Of a stretch of DNA of 13,838 nt, positions 1 to 6,381 are shown in pieces. Positions within the stretch are counted from its first letter, which is position 1, and each line of letters starts with the position of its first letter. Position numbers and translations under genes: made by a program. The DNA is from Mageeibacillus sp. UBA1212. Its GTDB lineage: Bacteria > Bacillota > Clostridia > UBA1212. Below the pieces are notes generated by a model, which had not been told where the DNA came from, did no database searches, and saw nothing but the letters and a program-made list of their open reading frames with translations. The stretch spans positions 34,173 through 48,010 of the forward strand of contig DBXM01000010.1 in the NCBI GenBank assembly GCA_002309655.1, written 5' to 3'.

Positions 1-102
1 ACTGCTCGAAATGGTGTACAATTGCACTGTCGGACGGGAAAGACCGCGGCAAGGGGCGAAAAACCGGATTCCGGACGAAATTCTGAAACGGAGGAAAAAC
101 TT
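1..102 (+). other. Window edge upstream of the first gene
   Basis: No complete gene fits here. Frame 3 is open from the edge to a TGA at 84-86, which would end an upstream gene 16 nt before the ATG at 103, a typical operon gap. Frame 2 is open to a TAG at 119-121 and would overlap the next gene. Frame 1 is open straight into the ADP-ribosylglycohydrolase, with a TTG at 22. None of these short tails is recognisable. I see no convincing promoter, so the operon may begin outside the window. Confidence 0.4.
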
Positions 103-912
103 ATGTACGGCGCTATTTTAGGTGATATGATCGGTGCCCCCTATGAATTTGACAGGGGGAAGAAAACGAAGGACTTTTTAATGTTCAACGACGCGGTCGG
201 ATTTACGGACGACTCGGTGATGACAATCGCGGTCGCGGAGGCATTCCTGGACGAAATGGAAGGAAAAGCCGGTCGCGAAGAGGCGCTGATTGCTTCTATG
301 AAAAAATGGGGGCACAGATACCCCGGCGCGGGCTACGGCGGCAGATTTTTAGGCTGGCTTTTCGGTCCGTCGTCCGAACCTTACAGAAGCCTCGGGAACG
401 GTTCGGCGATGCGCGTTTCGTCTGCAGGATGGCTGTTTGAGACGATCGAAGAGACGAGAAAAGCGGCGCGTGACAGCGCGAAAGTGACCCACAACCACCC
501 GGAGGGCATAAAAGAAGCGGAGGCGACCGCAAGCGCGATCTTTCTCGCCAGAACGGGCAAAAGCAAGGCGAAAATCAGGGAGTATGTCATTCGCGAATTC
601 GGCTACGACCTTACGCGAACGTGCGACGAAATAAGGCCCGGATATCGCCACGTTGAGACGTGCATGGAGACTGTTCCGGAGGCAATAACCGCTTTCCTGG
701 AGGGTGAGGATTTTGAGGACGTAATCAGAACCGCCGTTTCGCTCGGAGGCGACTGCGACACGCTTACCTGCATTGCGGGCAGCATTGCGGAAGCGTTTTA
801 CGGAGTGCCGGAGGAGATGGTTTCCGAGTGCAGGATGCGGCTTCCGTCCGACATGCTGGAAGTAATCGACAGATTTGACAAGGTCAGAATCAAGAGGAAA
901 GAGCGCGTATAG
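103..912 (+). CDS. ADP-ribosylglycohydrolase-family protein (DraG/ARH fold)
   Basis: This 269-residue cytoplasmic protein belongs to the all-helical, binuclear-metal ADP-ribosylglycohydrolase family, which removes ADP-ribose from proteins or small molecules. The N-terminal GDMIGAPYE (residues 7-15), the metal-binding FTDDS (T35-D36-D37), GNGSAMRVS (about 103-111) and the C-terminal GGDCDTL (D217, D219, T220) followed by IAGSIAEAFYG are the family signatures. Both halves of the metal site are present, so it looks active. Length is normal for a single-domain member. I chose the ATG at 103 because GGAGG at 90-94 lies 8 nt upstream and the family's first strand starts here; the frame is open further upstream to a TTG at 22, but that extension has no family match. 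It leads an operon with a small unknown protein (18-nt gap) and a carbonic anhydrase. No ADP-ribosyltransferase partner is visible. The substrate cannot be told from sequence. Confidence 0.9.
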   Translation: MYGAILGDMIGAPYEFDRGKKTKDFLMFNDAVGFTDDSVMTIAVAEAFLDEMEGKAGREEALIASMKKWGHRYPGAGYGGRFLGWLFGPSSEPYRSLGNGSAMRVSSAGWLFETIEETRKAARDSAKVTHNHPEGIKEAEATASAIFLARTGKSKAKIREYVIREFGYDLTRTCDEIRPGYRHVETCMETVPEAITAFLEGEDFEDVIRTAVSLGGDCDTLTCIAGSIAEAFYGVPEEMVSECRMRLPSDMLEVIDRFDKVRIKRKERV

Positions 913-930
913 TCTTGAGGGGTGAACGGT

Positions 931-1212
931 ATGAGCCTTTTAAAAAAGTACAGAGTTGAATACAATACCGGAACGGACAGCTTCCTGGGGGCACGCACGC
1001 GGTACAGGGCGGGTCGCAGAGTGGTCATGTACTTTAAAAAGGAGTGCATCGGAACGGACACGGATTATATGTTCAAACTGGACGGAGAATGCCTCAACGC
1101 AATGTATAATCGCGGACTGGGCTACAAAATCTGCTTTAATATGCCCGCACACGACGTAAAACTTGAAGTGTACGCGGTGAATTCGATGAATGTTGCCGAA
1201 AGGGGTGATTAA
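931..1212 (+). CDS. Small protein resembling a single InlB-type/SHIRT-like beta repeat
   Basis: The product is 93 residues long and I do not recognise a named family with confidence. The pattern YRVEYNTG near residue 7, Y-x-A-G-x-x-V near 25-31, GTDTDYMF at 41-48 and FNMPAHDVKLEV at 69-80 resembles one divergent InlB B-repeat or related extracellular beta-repeat, whose C-terminal hallmark is F-x-M-P-x-(H/N)-D-V. Those repeats normally occur in tandem on secreted adhesins; here one copy stands alone with no signal peptide or anchor, so it is probably cytoplasmic. ATG 931 is preferred over the in-frame GTG at 922 because AGGGG (918-922) sits 8 nt upstream of it. The stop TAA (1210-1212) is followed one base later by the TTG start of the carbonic anhydrase, suggesting translational coupling. 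Function unknown. Confidence 0.7.
   Translation: MSLLKKYRVEYNTGTDSFLGARTRYRAGRRVVMYFKKECIGTDTDYMFKLDGECLNAMYNRGLGYKICFNMPAHDVKLEVYAVNSMNVAERGD
1201..1205 (+). promoter_or_regulatory. Ribosome site fixing the TTG start of the carbonic anhydrase
   Basis: AGGGG lies 8 nt before TTG 1214 and inside the last codons of the preceding gene. The in-frame ATG at 1190 and GTG at 1205 have no comparable site, and using them would overlap the upstream gene. Confidence 0.6.
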
Positions 1213-1213
1213 G

Positions 1214-1765
1214 TTGAGAGATAGTATAGACGCCGTCGGAAAGCTGCTGGACGGGAACAGGCGATACCTTAGCAGAGCCGGCAACGCGGAGATCAAGAGA
1301 CGCGTCAGGAACGCCGAAGAGGGTCAGCATCCGTATGCAATCGTCGTGACTTGCTCCGATTCGAGAGTGATACCGGAAAAGATCTTTTCGGCGGATTTGG
1401 GGGATCTGTTCGTGATACGGGTGGCGGGGAACGTCATCGGAGAGCACGAAGCGGGGTCCGCTGAATACGCGGCGGGACATCTTCACGTCAAACACGTGGT
1501 GGTATTAGGTCACACGCAATGTGGCGCCGTCGGAGCGGCGCTTGAAGGCGACGGTGAAGGGTTTGTAAGGTCCATTACGGACGAAATCAAAAAAGCGATA
1601 GGAGACGAAAAAGATTACGACGGCGCGGTTAGGCAAAATGTCAGATACGGCGTTAGAGTTCTCTCGGAAATCCTCTCAAAGAATCCGGAAACGGGAGACG
1701 TAAACGTATGCGGTGCGGTTTACGATGTGAAAAGCGGCTTAGTCACAATAATCGATCGGGATTAG
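1214..1765 (+). CDS. Beta-class carbonic anhydrase
   Basis: This enzyme interconverts CO2 and bicarbonate using a zinc ion, in the cytoplasm. The 183-residue chain carries the full beta-class site: C47, D49 and R51 in TCSDSR, and H100 with C103 in GHTQCGAVG. C47, H100 and C103 are the expected zinc ligands, and D49-R51 is the conserved dyad that opens or closes the site. VIRVAGNVI (about 67-75) is also a family signature. Length is typical of compact bacterial members. I chose TTG 1214 because of the AGGGG 8 nt upstream and because the protein then begins with the usual amphipathic helix (DAVGKLLDGNRRYL). A TTG start one base after the previous stop suggests reduced, coupled translation. It is last in the operon and is followed by the hairpin at 1792-1830. 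Its link to the ADP-ribosylglycohydrolase is not explained by known biology. Confidence 0.94.
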   Translation: MRDSIDAVGKLLDGNRRYLSRAGNAEIKRRVRNAEEGQHPYAIVVTCSDSRVIPEKIFSADLGDLFVIRVAGNVIGEHEAGSAEYAAGHLHVKHVVVLGHTQCGAVGAALEGDGEGFVRSITDEIKKAIGDEKDYDGAVRQNVRYGVRVLSEILSKNPETGDVNVCGAVYDVKSGLVTIIDRD

Positions 1766-1791
1766 AGATCTAGCCAAAAAAGTATAGGGCA

Positions 1792-1830
1792 GGGCCCGCG
1801 GCTTCAGATTTTCCGAAGAGCCGCGGGCCC
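1792..1830. terminator. Bidirectional intrinsic terminator between convergent operons
   Basis: GGGCCCGCGGCT (1792-1803) pairs perfectly with AGCCGCGGGCCC (1819-1830) around a 15-nt loop. On the plus strand it is followed by a T-rich stretch (TTATTCTTGCCTTTT); on the minus strand the complement of 1776-1781 gives a T run some 10 nt beyond the stem. It lies between the carbonic anhydrase stop (1765) and the stop of the minus-strand hydrolase (1852), as expected for a shared terminator. Confidence 0.85.
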
Positions 1831-1851
1831 TTATTCTTGCCTTTTATGCGC

Positions 1852-3651
1852 TTAGCCTGCTTCGCCGCCTGATTCCGGCGGGTCTGTGTCAGGAGCACCG
1901 GAGGGTTCCTCAACCGTCGCTTCGGGAGATTCATCGCCGGGAGTACCGGGTTCACAGGACTGTTCCAAACGCTTTTTCTTTCGCCTGCGTACCACAAGAA
2001 CGGGAATCAGAATCGAGAGAAGGATGATGACGGCGAGAACGGCCGCGGCGATACCGATGATGAGCGGGAGATGTTCGATGCGGGAGCATTCACAGACAAG
2101 CACGTCGAAAACGCCGCCGTCGCTTGTGACGCCGCGGAGCGTGACAGTGTGCTTAAGCCCGCCGAGCGCCTCAAGATCGATGGCGCAGTTAAAGGCGTTG
2201 CAGTCGCGGCAGGTCGGGTAATCCCATCCGACGACATCCCACACGTCGCTGCGGAAATACGGACCGACTGGATACCAGAGTCCGTCGTCGACTTGGATCT
2301 CAAAACGGATAAGATTGTCGGCGGCGCACCAGCCGTTTACGGCCAGCGAATTAAAAACGGTGACTTCGGCGTGGTTCGTATTGTCCTGGGCAGTCGTCAC
2401 GAACATCGATTCGATTCTGGAACTGAAATGGTGGATACCGGGATCTTCCGCAACAGTCAGCGAGGCGGTTTTCCGACGGCCGGAACTTGTCTTTGCGTAA
2501 ACGTCTATCACGTCACCGGGGGCAAGACCGGAGACCGGAATGTTTCCGGAGTAGCGGTTGCGGCCGGATGATTCGTCCAGGTAGTTAAATCCAAACACAG
2601 GAGCGACGATGTCGGAACAGTATTCGGACGTGAGGGATTTCGCGCCTGAGCCGTTGATCTCGTATTCGAAACCGGTGGTTTTCTCACTGCTGAGTGACCA
2701 GCCTTCGAGACGAAAACTGTTTTGTGAGAAGTTGACGTACGCTTTTCCTTCGGCAACGTCACCGGTTTTCAGAACGGACGAAGGCTCGCTGACGCAGTTG
2801 ACAACAGACGGAAGATAATCTTCGGCGCCTTCCATCAGCGCGACGTTGTCAATGTCCTTGTAGCGGCAGACGTAATATTTCCCGAGAGTGACCCTGTTCT
2901 GAAGGTCGGCCAGAGAACCGTTGGCGCCGCCTTTGCCGTACGATCTGATTACGATAATGTCGGGAGTTTGCTCAATCGTCACGACGCTGACTACCTTGCC
3001 GCCGCGGTGGCTGTAAACCACGTCGAGAACCATAATAACATGGCCGCCTTCGTGGGAGTTGATAAGATCGCCCGGATGCATATCCGATACTTCTTTGCCT
3101 ATAACCGGGAAAAGATCGGGATCGGCTCCAATGGCGCTGGTGGTGTGACGCTTGATCCGCAGAGCCGCTGAAACGAAGCCGCTGCAGTCGTTGGAAAAGT
3201 ACGGGGAGTATTTTATGTCGCCGCCAAGCTCTGTGTAGTACCAGGTGTTCTCACCGCGGGTGGTGTAGAGCGGACTGTCGGGATCGGCGACGGCGGAAAT
3301 GAAATCGCTGAGCGGTTTGGCGGTACCGATGTAGCCGCCTTTATGCACAGGCTGGCCGTACGGAATGCCCCGGTAGGTGTGGCCCGCCATGAATTTTCCT
3401 GACGTGACCTCGCTTGTTCCCCACCTTGAGATATCCTTGAGGGGCGTCCAGAATGTGTTGTACATGCAGAGCGCGTTGAGAAGCGTGTTCTTGACTCCTT
3501 CGGAAAGGGGCTCGCGGTAGCCGCTCCAGAGCGATGTTGAAGACGTTATGCGGGCTGAGGACGGCGTCGGAGCGAAGCTTGTCACAAAAGCCAGAACAAC
3601 TGCAAGCGCGATGAAGACTATTCTAATTCTCGGTTTTTTGGAAGCGTTCAT
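1852..3651 (-). CDS. Secreted, membrane-anchored NlpC/P60-like cysteine hydrolase with two beta-sandwich modules
   Basis: The 599-residue chain has an N-terminal signal peptide (basic residues 5-10, hydrophobic 11-27, likely cleavage after SSA33). The domain at about 80-270 contains SNDCSGFV, with candidate nucleophile C156, and GGHVIMV, with candidate base H204. This is the Cys/His arrangement of NlpC/P60 and related papain-like amidases and peptidases, which often cut peptidoglycan stem peptides. Residues about 287-401 and 405-522 look like two copies of one beta-sandwich module, each with N-S-(F/L)-x-(L/V)-x-G-W and F-E-(Y/I) positions. A transmembrane helix (about 528-554), a basic stop-transfer (RRRKKKR) and an acidic, proline-rich cytoplasmic tail follow, so the enzyme faces outward. 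The second module has a cysteine cluster (C481, C484, C489). The start is supported by an AAAGG site 8 nt upstream. It follows the GH2 gene by 56 nt and is probably co-transcribed. The substrate is unproven and the exact family is uncertain. Confidence 0.8.
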   Translation of the reverse strand: MNASKKPRIRIVFIALAVVLAFVTSFAPTPSSARITSSTSLWSGYREPLSEGVKNTLLNALCMYNTFWTPLKDISRWGTSEVTSGKFMAGHTYRGIPYGQPVHKGGYIGTAKPLSDFISAVADPDSPLYTTRGENTWYYTELGGDIKYSPYFSNDCSGFVSAALRIKRHTTSAIGADPDLFPVIGKEVSDMHPGDLINSHEGGHVIMVLDVVYSHRGGKVVSVVTIEQTPDIIVIRSYGKGGANGSLADLQNRVTLGKYYVCRYKDIDNVALMEGAEDYLPSVVNCVSEPSSVLKTGDVAEGKAYVNFSQNSFRLEGWSLSSEKTTGFEYEINGSGAKSLTSEYCSDIVAPVFGFNYLDESSGRNRYSGNIPVSGLAPGDVIDVYAKTSSGRRKTASLTVAEDPGIHHFSSRIESMFVTTAQDNTNHAEVTVFNSLAVNGWCAADNLIRFEIQVDDGLWYPVGPYFRSDVWDVVGWDYPTCRDCNAFNCAIDLEALGGLKHTVTLRGVTSDGGVFDVLVCECSRIEHLPLIIGIAAAVLAVIILLSILIPVLVVRRRKKKRLEQSCEPGTPGDESPEATVEEPSGAPDTDPPESGGEAG

Positions 3652-3707
3652 TGTAATTACCTTTCGGGAAGGAGGCTGTCTGAAACAGGGGCTGCGATAG
3701 AGTTAAA

Positions 3708-6167
3708 TCAGTATTTCGTAAAACCGTAGAGGCTCTCGGAAAGGCCTGCGAATTCCATGAATCTTCTGTAGGAATCGAGGTCGACGCCGTTTTCGAGGTT
3801 GCGGATGAAATGGTTGCGCCCGCAAAGCTCCCTGGCTTCAATCGAGCCGTTTTTAGAAGAGCCGCGCCATTCGATGACGCAGAACGCGGGCATATTCCCG
3901 CCGGTGGAAACGACCTTTTCGGAGGAATCGGCCGATGATACGGATTTCCCTGAAAGCACTGTTTCGCCTGTAAGAGCGTTTCTGAGAGAATACTCGAACT
4001 CGATCGGTGAAGCGTAGTCGTTCACCGAGAACAGGGCGATATTTCCGTCGGAATCAGGTTCGTCGCACATAAGGCAGAACATCCGCTGGGAGCGTTTAAT
4101 ATACTCGTAGGCGAGTTTTTTGACACCGTACCAGTCGACGACGGCGTCCGATATCTGAGGCCAGCCGTCAATGATGTTCCACCAGATGATGCCGCTCCTG
4201 TACCACTTTCCAATGCGGAAATGCTCAATAAAGAACTTCATGGCCTCCGCCTGTGAGATCTGGCTTTCGAGAGCGTACGTCTCAAGATCGGTTGAGGCTG
4301 TGCCGAAAAGCTGCTCGACCTGGCGCGTCATAAGAGGCACGCGGTAGGCGAAAGGCGCGTTGGGAGACGTCTCCATACTTGCGGAGTGAACGAGCCACTC
4401 GGGATTGGTGCAGATTCTGCCGTCGCCGCGGTTTCCGAGGGATTCTGCGGAGACGAACTTCTTGAGTGAAGCGGGTGAAGGGCAGCCGTGGTAGCCGATT
4501 TCGGAGGCGAAGTGGGCGACTGAATTCTTGTAGTAGTATTCGCCCTTGAAATAGTCGCGCGGGCCCCAGAGATGGTCTTCTGCGGGAAGACCGGCAGTTC
4601 TGAAAACTTCTTCGTCGATATACGGCGAACTCGGGATGTAGGGGCGGAAGCCGTCGTACCTGTCGGTGACCTCCGCGAGAACTTCGCGGGTCAGCTTGTT
4701 GAGGTTCGGGTCGCGCCGGTTAATCGGACGGCCGTTAACCGAACCGCCGCGGAAAGTGGCGAAAATGTCGTTTTCGTTGTCGCCCGACCACAGTACGAGC
4801 GAGGCGTGGTTGCGAAGCGATTTAACTACCGAAATACCCTCTTCGCGGATGAGCGCCATCGTACGTTCGTCGTCCGGATAGAGGCCGCAGGCCATCGAGA
4901 AATCCTGCCAGACCATAATGCCGTGTTCGTCGCAGTAGTCGAAAAGCACGTCGCCGGGATAGGGACCGCCGCCCCAGCAGCGGATCATATTGCAGCCCGC
5001 GTCGAGTGCGAGCTCAAGACCGCGAACGGTGTAGCTGTCGATTCGCGACGGGAACGTGTCGGCGGGGACCCAGTTGGTGCCGAGCACAAATATCTTCCGG
5101 TCGTTCACGCGGAAGAAGAACTTCCCATTCCTGCCGGCGAGGGATGTGCGTTCAAGCTCGACTGTGCGTATTCCGTGCCTGAAAGTGACGGTGTCGAGGG
5201 TTTCGCCCGGAACGTTGAAAAGCCTTTCTCCGTTCTCGTATTTTGTGCGCGAAAGAGTAATCTCAACGTCGTAAAGTGCCGGTTCTCCGTACCGGGCCGG
5301 CCACCAGAGCACCGCGTTTTCGACACGGAAGGAGAGCACCTGGTTGACTGAGAAGATCGTTGCGGAGCCGCCGAAAGAGGAGTCCGGTTTGCCGTCTGGT
5401 CCTTGATGGGTTCCGCGAACGGTAACGGTGAGATCGCGAAGGTCGTCCGCACTTGTATCGACGGAGAGCTTAAGCAGGAGCTCCGCGGAGTTCGTCGGTC
5501 CGCCGGTATTAAGGTGAAGCGTGGACAGGTAGAAGTCGCGAATCCTTTCGCGTGGCCGGTATTCCACGCTGACGGGGCGCCATAGGCCTCCCGAAATTGC
5601 GCGCGGCATAATGTCCCACCCGTACATGGCGGCGGGCTTTCTGACGAGAAGAGAATCCTGAGTGTATTTCATTGCCCAGGCTTTTGTCTGCAGGTCGAAA
5701 CGGCGCGCGTAAACCGATACGGGAATGATGTGAACAAGAAGCTTGTGAATGCCGGATTTCACCTTGTTTAAGGGAAAAACGTGAGGAATGAGCATGTTCT
5801 CGGCAGTGCCGAGAAGAACTCCGTCGAGGTATATTTCCGACACGGTGTCGATGCCTTCAAAAATGAGAAAAACGTCGGGTCCGTCCACTGCGCTGACAGG
5901 CTCCGTTTCGAACTCCGTGAAATACCAGAGGTGCATGCACTCCAGGTCCTGAAGCTTGAGGATGTTCGTGCCGAAAAAGATGTCGCGGGTGAGTTTGCCG
6001 GCGTTCATGAGATCGAGCTCAAAGTTGCCGGGAACAGACGCGGGAATAATCTCGAGGCCTGAGTTCTCGACGTCGGAGGGTGTACGGAAGTCGTAGTTTT
6101 CTCTTACAACGCGGCTGTTCGGACAGACGCTGAGCTTCCAATCGGTAATCCGGATCTGCTTTTTCAT
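3708..6167 (-). CDS. GH2 beta-mannosidase-like glycosidase
   Basis: This 819-residue retaining glycoside hydrolase has the GH2 order: N-terminal sugar-binding sandwich (about 1-200, with LWYFTEFE and GIDTVSEIYLDG), immunoglobulin-like domain (about 205-345), TIM barrel (about 350-680) and C-terminal sandwich domains. GTNWVPAD (about 363-370), RCWGGG and the YCDEHGIMVWQDF stretch near 410 are typical of beta-mannosidases rather than beta-galactosidases. E465 in WSGDNEND is the expected acid/base, and E556 in ASEIGYHG is the expected nucleophile. Both positions are close to those I recall for Bacteroides BtMan2A. IIWWNIIDGWP is another family landmark. There is no signal peptide, so it probably acts in the cytoplasm on imported beta-mannosides. 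AAAGGGG lies 6 nt before the ATG, and a good promoter lies at 6201-6229. An exo-beta-glucosaminidase of the same family is the main alternative. Confidence 0.9.
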   Translation of the reverse strand: MKKQIRITDWKLSVCPNSRVVRENYDFRTPSDVENSGLEIIPASVPGNFELDLMNAGKLTRDIFFGTNILKLQDLECMHLWYFTEFETEPVSAVDGPDVFLIFEGIDTVSEIYLDGVLLGTAENMLIPHVFPLNKVKSGIHKLLVHIIPVSVYARRFDLQTKAWAMKYTQDSLLVRKPAAMYGWDIMPRAISGGLWRPVSVEYRPRERIRDFYLSTLHLNTGGPTNSAELLLKLSVDTSADDLRDLTVTVRGTHQGPDGKPDSSFGGSATIFSVNQVLSFRVENAVLWWPARYGEPALYDVEITLSRTKYENGERLFNVPGETLDTVTFRHGIRTVELERTSLAGRNGKFFFRVNDRKIFVLGTNWVPADTFPSRIDSYTVRGLELALDAGCNMIRCWGGGPYPGDVLFDYCDEHGIMVWQDFSMACGLYPDDERTMALIREEGISVVKSLRNHASLVLWSGDNENDIFATFRGGSVNGRPINRRDPNLNKLTREVLAEVTDRYDGFRPYIPSSPYIDEEVFRTAGLPAEDHLWGPRDYFKGEYYYKNSVAHFASEIGYHGCPSPASLKKFVSAESLGNRGDGRICTNPEWLVHSASMETSPNAPFAYRVPLMTRQVEQLFGTASTDLETYALESQISQAEAMKFFIEHFRIGKWYRSGIIWWNIIDGWPQISDAVVDWYGVKKLAYEYIKRSQRMFCLMCDEPDSDGNIALFSVNDYASPIEFEYSLRNALTGETVLSGKSVSSADSSEKVVSTGGNMPAFCVIEWRGSSKNGSIEARELCGRNHFIRNLENGVDLDSYRRFMEFAGLSESLYGFTKY

Positions 6168-6200
6168 AAACTGCCCCTTTGCTTTGGTTACTTCACAGGA

Positions 6201-6229
6201 AGTTTAGCACAGAAGCCCGGAATTGTAAA
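6201..6229 (-). promoter_or_regulatory. Predicted sigma-A promoter for the GH2 operon
   Basis: Read on the minus strand, TTTACA (-35, 5 of 6 consensus) is followed after exactly 17 nt by TAAACT (-10), preceded by TG at the extended -10 position. It lies 34 nt upstream of the GH2 ATG. Confidence 0.65.
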
Positions 6230-6282
6230 TAATTACGGCGAGAAAAAACGCCTGTCATACCGGATACACTCGCGCTGACGTT

Positions 6283-6300
6283 GAGACTACGCGGAGACTA
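6283..6300 (+). repeat. Heptamer direct repeat, possible operator
   Basis: GAGACTA occurs at 6283-6289 and again at 6294-6300, offset by 11 bp (one helical turn), ending 21 nt upstream of the GH43 -35 box. Repeats on one face of the helix in this position are common for activators of AraC or response-regulator type. Two short copies could also arise by chance. Confidence 0.4.
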
Positions 6301-6321
6301 ATACGGAGGGCAACAATTCCT

Positions 6322-6350
6322 TTGATTTCCGGGCGGTTTTAAAGTAAAAT
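6322..6350 (+). promoter_or_regulatory. Predicted sigma-A promoter for the GH43 lipoprotein gene
   Basis: TTGATT (-35, 4 of 6) and TAAAAT (-10, 5 of 6) are separated by exactly 17 nt and lie 31 nt upstream of the chosen GTG start. Confidence 0.65.
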
Positions 6351-6368
6351 AGAGATACAGAACGGAGC

Positions 6369-6373
6369 GGAGG
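6369..6373 (+). promoter_or_regulatory. Ribosome site deciding the GTG start of the GH43 gene
   Basis: GGAGG lies 8 nt upstream of GTG 6382. The alternative in-frame GTG at 6373 overlaps this site, so it is unlikely to be used. Confidence 0.7.
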
Positions 6374-6381
6374 TGCGGCGC

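Larger units (their letters stand above)
6168..6381. promoter_or_regulatory. Divergent control region between GH2 and GH43 genes
   Basis: About 210 nt separate two oppositely oriented glycosidase genes. It contains one well-spaced promoter for each strand (6201-6229 minus, 6322-6350 plus) and, between them, about 90 nt holding a heptamer direct repeat (6283-6300) and a small inverted repeat, GGCG-N8-CGCC (6237-6252). A shared regulator acting on both operons is plausible but inferred. Confidence 0.6.

Noticed and set aside
22..102. N-terminal extension of the ADP-ribosylglycohydrolase from TTG 22
   Set aside because: The extension is charged and unlike the family. ATG 103 has a well-spaced GGAGG and begins at the conserved first helix.
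103..912. A toxin-antitoxin or anti-phage ADP-ribosylation system
   Set aside because: An ADP-ribosyltransferase (DarT-like or ART-fold) partner would be needed, and neither neighbour resembles one.
4572..5351. A 259-codon plus-strand open frame within the GH2 gene
   Set aside because: It is a shadow of the minus-strand GH2 catalytic barrel, with no ribosome site and no recognisable domain.
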